DNA from: Heracleum sosnowskyi
Lineage: Eukaryota > Streptophyta > Magnoliopsida > Apiales > Apiaceae
DNA length: 64,000 nucleotides
Assembly (NCBI GenBank): GCA_030848705.1
Contig: JAUIZM010000024.1
Coordinates: forward strand, 868,001 to 932,000
Direction: 5' to 3'
Below the pieces are notes generated by a model. It made no database searches and was not told where the DNA came from. It saw only the letters and a program-made list of their open reading frames with translations. Made by a program: the position numbers and the translations under genes. Positions 59,019 to 64,000 of the stretch are shown here, piece after piece; positions within the stretch are counted from its first letter, which is position 1; every line of letters begins with the position of its first letter.

Positions 59019-60643
59019 GAATTTCTTGTAAAATAAGTCAAGAATAAAGCTTTACGTGATTTTCATTCATTTATTGAGAGTAACCCTAAATCCTAACAAG
59101 TCAATGACGAGGCTCACAAGTTTTATCCTTATTCTACATGTAAGTATCTAAGCTCCAAGCAAATTTTATGTTTAAACAAGACAATAAAGAAGCTCTAAAT
59201 TGATTACTTGTTGAATAAGTCGGGAATAAAGCTTTACATGATTTTCATTCATTTATTGAGAGTAACCCTAAATCCTAACAAGTCAATAACGAAGATCACA
59301 AGTTTTATCCTTATTCTACATGTAAGTATCTAAGCTCCAAACAAATTTTATGTTTAAACAAGACAATAAAGAAGCTCTAAATGGATTACTTGTTGAATAA
59401 GTCGGGAATAAAGCTCTAAGTGGTTTGGATTGAGAGGAAACCCTAAAATCTAAAAAGTTGGTAATGTGTATATGAAATTAATTGCTTATTCAATAAGTAA
59501 ATATTCAAGGGTAAATCAAGTTCATTTTTATTTAAAGAGTCAATAATGAAGCTCTAAATGAATTTCATGTAAAATAAGTCAAGAATAAAGCTTTACGTGA
59601 TTTTCATTCATTTATTGAGAGTAACCCTAAATCCTAACAAGTCAATGACGAGGCTCACAAGTTTTATCCTTATTCTACATGTAAGTATCTAAGCTCCAAA
59701 CAAATTTTATGTTTAAACAAGACAATAAAGAAGCTCTAAATTGATTACTTGTTGAATAAGTCGGGAATAAAGCTTTACGTGATTTTCATTCATTTATTGA
59801 GAGTAACCCTAAATCCTAACAAGTCAATGACGAAGATCACAAGTTTTATCCTTATTCTACATGTAAGTATCTAAGCTCCAAACAAATTTTATGTTTAAAC
59901 AAGACAATAAAGAAGCTCTAAATGGATTACTTGTTGAATAAGTCGGGAATAAAGCTCTAAGTGGTTTGGATTGAGAGGAAACCCTAAAATCTAAAAAGTT
60001 GGTAATGTGTATATGAAATTAATTGCTTATTCAATAAGTAAATATCTAAGTGCAAATCAAGTTCATTTTTATTTAAAAAGTCAATAATGAAGCTCTAAAT
60101 GAATTTCCTGTAAAATAAGTCAAGAATAAAGCTTTACGTGATTTTCATTCATTTATTGAGAGTAACCCTAAATCCTAACAAGTCAATGACGAGGCTCACA
60201 AGTTTTATCGTTATTCTACATGTAAGTATCTAAGCTCCAAACAAATTTTATGTTTAAACAAGACAATAAAGAAGCTCTAAATTGATTACTTGTTGAATAA
60301 GTCGGGAATAAAGCTTTACGTGATTTTCATTCATTTATTGAGAGTAACCCTAAATCCTAACAAAAGTCAATGACGAAGCTCACAAGTTTTATCCTTATTC
60401 TACATGTAAGTATCTAAGCTCCAAACAAATTTTATGTTAAAATAAGACAATAAAGAAGCTCTAAATGGATTACTTGTTGAATAAGTCGGGAATAAAGCTC
60501 TAAGTGGTTTGGATTGAGAGGAAACCCTAAAATCTAAAAAGTTGGTAATGTGTATATGAAATTAATTGCTTATTCAATAAGTAAATATTCAAGGGTAAAT
60601 CAAGTTCATTTTTATTTAAAAAGTCAATAATGAAGCTCTAAAT
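59019..60643 (+). repeat. HOR units 104-106, second copy of the second 1,625-bp module
   Basis: Starts at 59019, 59560 and 60101 (543 bp). They repeat CTTTACATG, TTTCATG, TAAGTGCAAAT and GTTAAAATAAG. The only difference I noticed from units 101-103 is G at 60507 against C at 58882. Confidence 0.95.
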
Positions 60644-61184
60644 GAATTTCTTGTAAAATAAGTGAAGAATAAAGCTTTACGTGATTTTCATTCATTTATT
60701 GAGAGTAACCCTAAATCCTAACAAGTCAATGACGAAGCTCACAAGTTTTATCCTTATTCTACATGTAAGTATCTAAGCTCCAAACAAATTTTATGTTAAA
60801 ACAAGACAATAAAGAAGCTCTAAATGGATTACTTGTTGAATAAGTCGAGAATAAAGCTTCACCTGATTTTCATTCATTTATTGAGAGTAACCCTAAATCC
60901 TAACAAGTCAATAACGAGGCTCACAAGTTTTATCCTTATTCTACATGTAAGTATCTAAGCTCCAAACAAATTTTATGTTTAAACAAGACAATAAAGAAGC
61001 TCTAAATTGATTACTTGTTGAATAAGTCGGGAATAAAGCTCTAAGTGGTTTGGATTGAGAGGAAACCCTAAAATCTAAAAAGTTGGTAATGTGTATATGA
61101 AATTAATTGCTTATTCAATAAGTAAATATTCAAGGGTAAATCAAGTTCATTTTTATTTAAAAAGTCAATAATGAAGCTCTAAAT
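60644..61184 (+). repeat. HOR unit 107, trimer with both junctions recombinant
   Basis: The A-type monomer 60644-60826 has an A head (with private AAGTGAAG), a B body (GAAGCTC, GTTAAAAC) and a B-to-C type end (AAATG), yet it is followed by a B (60827-61008, GTCGAGAAT, CTTCACCTG, AATAACGAGG). That B ends AAATT but is followed by C (61009-61184). It is the only AAATG-to-B junction I noticed. Confidence 0.93.
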
Positions 61185-61909
61185 GAATTTCTTGTAAAAT
61201 AAGTCAAGAATAAAGCTTTACGTGATTTTCATTCATTTATTGAGAGTAACCCTAAATCCTAACAAGTCAATGACGAGGCTCACAAGTTTTATCCTTATTC
61301 TACATGTAAGTATCTAAGCTCCAAGCAAATTTTATGTTTAAACAAGACAATAAAGAAGCTCTAAATTGATTACTTGTTGAATAAGTCGGGAATAAAGCTT
61401 CACCTGATTTTCATTCATTTATTGAGAGTAACCCTAAATCCTAACAAGTCAATAACGAGGCTCACAAGTTTTATCCTTATTCTACATGTAAGTATCTAAG
61501 CTCCAAACAAATTTTATGTTTAAACAAGACAATAAAGAAGCTCTAAATTGATTACTTGTTGAATAAGTCGGGAATAAAGCTTTACGTGATTTTCATTCAT
61601 TTATTGAGAGTAACCCTAAATCCTAACAAAAGTCAATGACGAAGCTCACAAGTTTTATCCTTATTCTACATGTAAGTATCTAAGCTCCAAACAAATTTTA
61701 TGTTAAAACAAGACAATAAAGAAGCTCTAAATGGATTACTTGTTGAATAAGTCGGGAATAAAGCTCTAAGTGGTTTGGATTGAGAGGAAACCCTAAAATC
61801 TAAAAAGTTGGTAATGTGTATATGAAATTAATTGCTTATTCAATAAGTAAATATTCAAGGGTAAATCAAGTTCATTTTTATTTAAAAAGTCAATAATGAA
61901 GCTCTAAAT
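61185..61909 (+). repeat. HOR unit 108, tetramer (725 bp, two bases inserted)
   Basis: CCAAGC in A, CTTCACCTG with AATAACGAGG, then AACAAAAG insertion with GTTAAAAC. It matches unit 98 from the first B onward (offset 5,779). Confidence 0.95.
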
Positions 61910-62631
61910 GAATTTCTTGTAAAATAAGTCAAGAATAAAGCTTTACGTGAATTTCATTCATTTATTGAGAGTAACCCTAAATCCTAACAAGTCAATGACG
62001 AGGCTCACAAGTTTTATCCTTATTCTACATGTAAGTATCTAAGCTCCAAGCAAATTTTATGTTTAAACAAGACAATAAAGAAGCTCTAAATTGATTACTT
62101 GTTGAATAAGTCGGGAATAAAGCTTCACCTGATTTTCATTCATTTATTGAGAGTAACCCTAAATCCTAACAAGTCAATAACGAGGCTCACAAGTTTTATC
62201 CTTATTCTACATGTAAGTATCTAAGCTCCAAACAAATTTTATGTTTAAACAAGACAATAAAGAAGCTCTAAATTGATTACTTGTTGAATAAGTCGGGAAT
62301 AAAGCTTTACGTGATTTTCATTCATTTATTGAGAGTAACCCTAAATCCTAACAAGTCAATGACGAAGATCACAAGTTTTATCCTTATTCTACATGTAAGT
62401 ATCTAAGCTCCAAACAAATTTTATGTTTAAACAAGACAATAAAGAAGCTCTAAATGGATTACTTGTTGAATAAGTCGGGAATAAAGCTCTAAGTGGTTTG
62501 GATTGAGAGGAAACCCTAAAATCTAAAAAGTTGGTAATGTGTATATGAAATTAATTGCTTATTCAATAAGTAAATATCTAAGGGTAAATCAAGTTCATTT
62601 TTATTTAAAAGTCAATAATGAAGCTCTAAAT
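61910..62631 (+). repeat. HOR unit 109, tetramer (722 bp, one base deleted)
   Basis: A copy of unit 99 with the same GTGAATTTC (A at 61951) and the same one-base loss in TTTAAAAGTC near 62608. Confidence 0.95.
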
Positions 62632-63172
62632 GAATTTCTTGTAAAATAAGTCAAGAATAAAGCTTTACGTGATTTTCATTCATTTATTGAGAGTAACCCT
62701 AAATCCTAACAAGTCAATGACGAGGCTCACAAGTTTTATGCTTATTCTACATGTAAGTATCTAAGCTCCAAACAAATTTTATGTTTAAACAAGACAATAA
62801 AGAAGCTCTAAATTGATTACTTGTTGAATAAGTCGGGAATAAAGCTTTACGTGATTTTCATTCATTTATTGAGAGTAACCCTAAATCCTAACAAGTCAAT
62901 GACGAAGCTCACAAGTTTTATCCTTATTCTACATGTAAGTATCTAAGCTCCAAACAAATTTTATGTTAAAACAAGACAATAAAGAAGCTCTAAATGGATT
63001 ACTTGTTGAATAAGTCGGGAATAAAGCTCTAAGTGGTTTGGATAGAGAGGAAACCCTAAAATCTAAAAAGTTGGTAATGTGTATATGAAATTAATTGCTT
63101 ATTCAATAAGTAAATATTCAAGGGTAAATCAAGTTCATTTTTATTTAAAAAGTCAATAATGAAGCTCTAAAT
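62632..63172 (+). repeat. HOR unit 110, canonical trimer
   Basis: A copy of unit 100 with ATGCTTATTC; private GGATAGAGAGG (A at 63044) in C. Confidence 0.95.
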
Positions 63173-63895
63173 GAATTTCTTGTAAAATAAGTCAAGAATA
63201 AAGCTTTACGTGATTTTCATTCATTTATTGAGAGTAACCCTAAATCCTAACAAGTCAATGACGAGGCTCACAAGTTTTATCCTTATTCTACATGTAAGTA
63301 TCTAAGCTCCAAGCAAATTTTATGTTTAAACAAGACAATAAAGAAGCTCTAAATTGATTACTTGTTGAATAAGTCGGGAATAAAGCTTCACCTGATTTTC
63401 ATTCATTTATTGAGAGTAACCCTAAATCCTAACAAGTCAATAACGAGGCTCACAAGTTTTATCCTTATTCTACATGTAAGTATCTAAGCTCCAAACAAAT
63501 TTTATGTTTAAACAAGACAATAAAGAAGCTCTAAATTGATTACTTGTTGAATAAGTCGGGAATAAAGCTTTACATGATTTTCATTCATTTATTGAGAGTA
63601 ACCCTAAATCCTAACAAGTCAATAACGAAGATCACAAGTTTTATCCTTATTCTACATGTAAGTATCTAAGCTCCAAACAAATTTTATGTTTAAACAAGAC
63701 AATAAAGAAGCTCTAAATGGATTACTTGTTGAATAAGTCGGGAATAAAGCTCTAAGTGGTTTGGATTGAGAGGAAACCCTAAAATCTAAAAAGTTGGTAA
63801 TGTGTATATGAAATTAATTGCTTATTCAATAAGTAAATATTCAAGGGTAAATCAAGTTCATTTTTATTTAAAGAGTCAATAATGAAGCTCTAAAT
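63173..63895 (+). repeat. HOR unit 111, tetramer A-B-B-C (723 bp)
   Basis: CCAAGC, CTTCACCTG with AATAACGAGG, CTTTACATG with AATAACGAAGATC, AAAGAGTC. It is unit 101 or 104 with one further B, and like them it is followed by a TTTCATG head. Confidence 0.95.
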
Positions 63896-64000
63896 GAATT
63901 TCATGTAAAATAAGTCAAGAATAAAGCTTTACGTGATTTTCATTCATTTATTGAGAGTAACCCTAAATCCTAACAAGTCAATGACGAGGCTCACAAGTTT
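63896..64000 (+). repeat. HOR unit 112, truncated by the window end
   Basis: The first 105 bases of an A monomer with the TTTCATG head, like units 102 and 105. The array clearly continues beyond the window. Confidence 0.95.

Larger units (their letters stand above)
1..64000 (+). repeat. Tandem satellite array with A-B-C higher-order repeat, fills the window
   Basis: The entire window is head-to-tail satellite DNA with no interruption and no change of orientation. I followed the start of every unit (GAATTTCTTG or a one-base variant) and obtained 111 complete units plus a partial one. Unit lengths fall in discrete classes: 359, 541, 723, 905 and 1087 bp, that is 541 minus or plus multiples of 182, with small indels of 1-2 bases. 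The total is 111 A-type, 132 B and 111 C monomers. No array edge, flanking gene or mobile element is present. AT-rich arrays with monomers near 180 bp and higher-order structure are typical of eukaryotic centromeric or subtelomeric heterochromatin. I do not recognise this family, so centromere identity is an inference. Confidence 0.99.

Noticed and set aside
1..64000. Open reading frames within the repeats
   Set aside because: Units of 541 bp shift the frame by one at each repeat, TAA, TAG and TGA are frequent in all frames, and any short open stretch recurs identically in every unit. Nothing resembles a coding sequence.
1..64000. CRISPR array or plasmid iterons, because of regular spacing
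   Set aside because: The repeats are 176-183 bp and directly adjacent with no unique spacers, over 64 kb, at eukaryotic satellite scale. No associated genes exist.
1..64000. Known plant satellites such as the Arabidopsis 180-bp family or maize CentC
   Set aside because: The monomer length is similar to the Arabidopsis family, but I see no sequence resemblance to what I know of these; without a search I assign no family name.
1..64000. Retrotransposon LTR or ribosomal spacer origin
   Set aside because: No polypurine tract, primer binding site, TG...CA ends, target duplications or rDNA sequence were seen; units are purely monomer-based.

Overview
The whole 64 kb window is one uninterrupted tandem satellite array. 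I found no gene, no RNA gene, no transposable element and no unique sequence. All copies face the same way and base composition is even (about 29% G+C in the first unit, counted by hand). This is eukaryotic heterochromatin, most likely a centromeric or subtelomeric block. A CCCTAAA motif in each reference monomer (A, B and C) and the 176-183 bp monomer size favour a plant, but the sequence alone does not prove it, and I do not recognise the satellite family.

Three monomer types build the array: A (183 bp), B (182 bp) and C (176 bp). A and B are close relatives that differ mainly in their first 25 or so bases. C is strongly diverged but shares its first 32 bases with B. The basic higher-order repeat (HOR) is A-B-C, 541 bp. 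I walked the window unit by unit: 111 complete units plus a 105-base start of a 112th, with lengths that sum exactly to the window. Every unit starts with one A-type head and ends with one C; only the number of B copies changes. There are 15 dimers (A-C), 68 trimers, 21 tetramers (A-B-B-C), 6 pentamers and 1 hexamer, giving 354 full monomers.

Layout: from 1 to about 34 kb, units carry left-type variants (B with a run of six A in TTTAAAAAAG; a linked AAGATAATAA / GCCGAAG haplotype; C with GCATTGAG) and 13 of the 15 dimers. From about 26.2 to 34 kb there are mixed units with CCAGGC, CACGAG and ACCATAAAT. From about 34 kb to the end, a different set dominates (CCAAGC, AATAACGAGG, GAAGATC, a 2-base insertion giving AACAAAAG, TTCCTG, GGGCAAAT, AAAGAGTC).

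Superimposed on the units are multi-unit tandem duplications of 1,625, 1,982, about 2,528, 4,328 and 5,596 bp, plus copies displaced by 5.8 to 30 kb. Hybrid monomers and hybrid junctions show both reciprocal products of out-of-register A/B and B/C exchange. One 4,328-bp duplication can be traced to a crossover inside a 13-base interval at 14869-14881. The biology on show is how a satellite array grows and homogenises, not a gene system.
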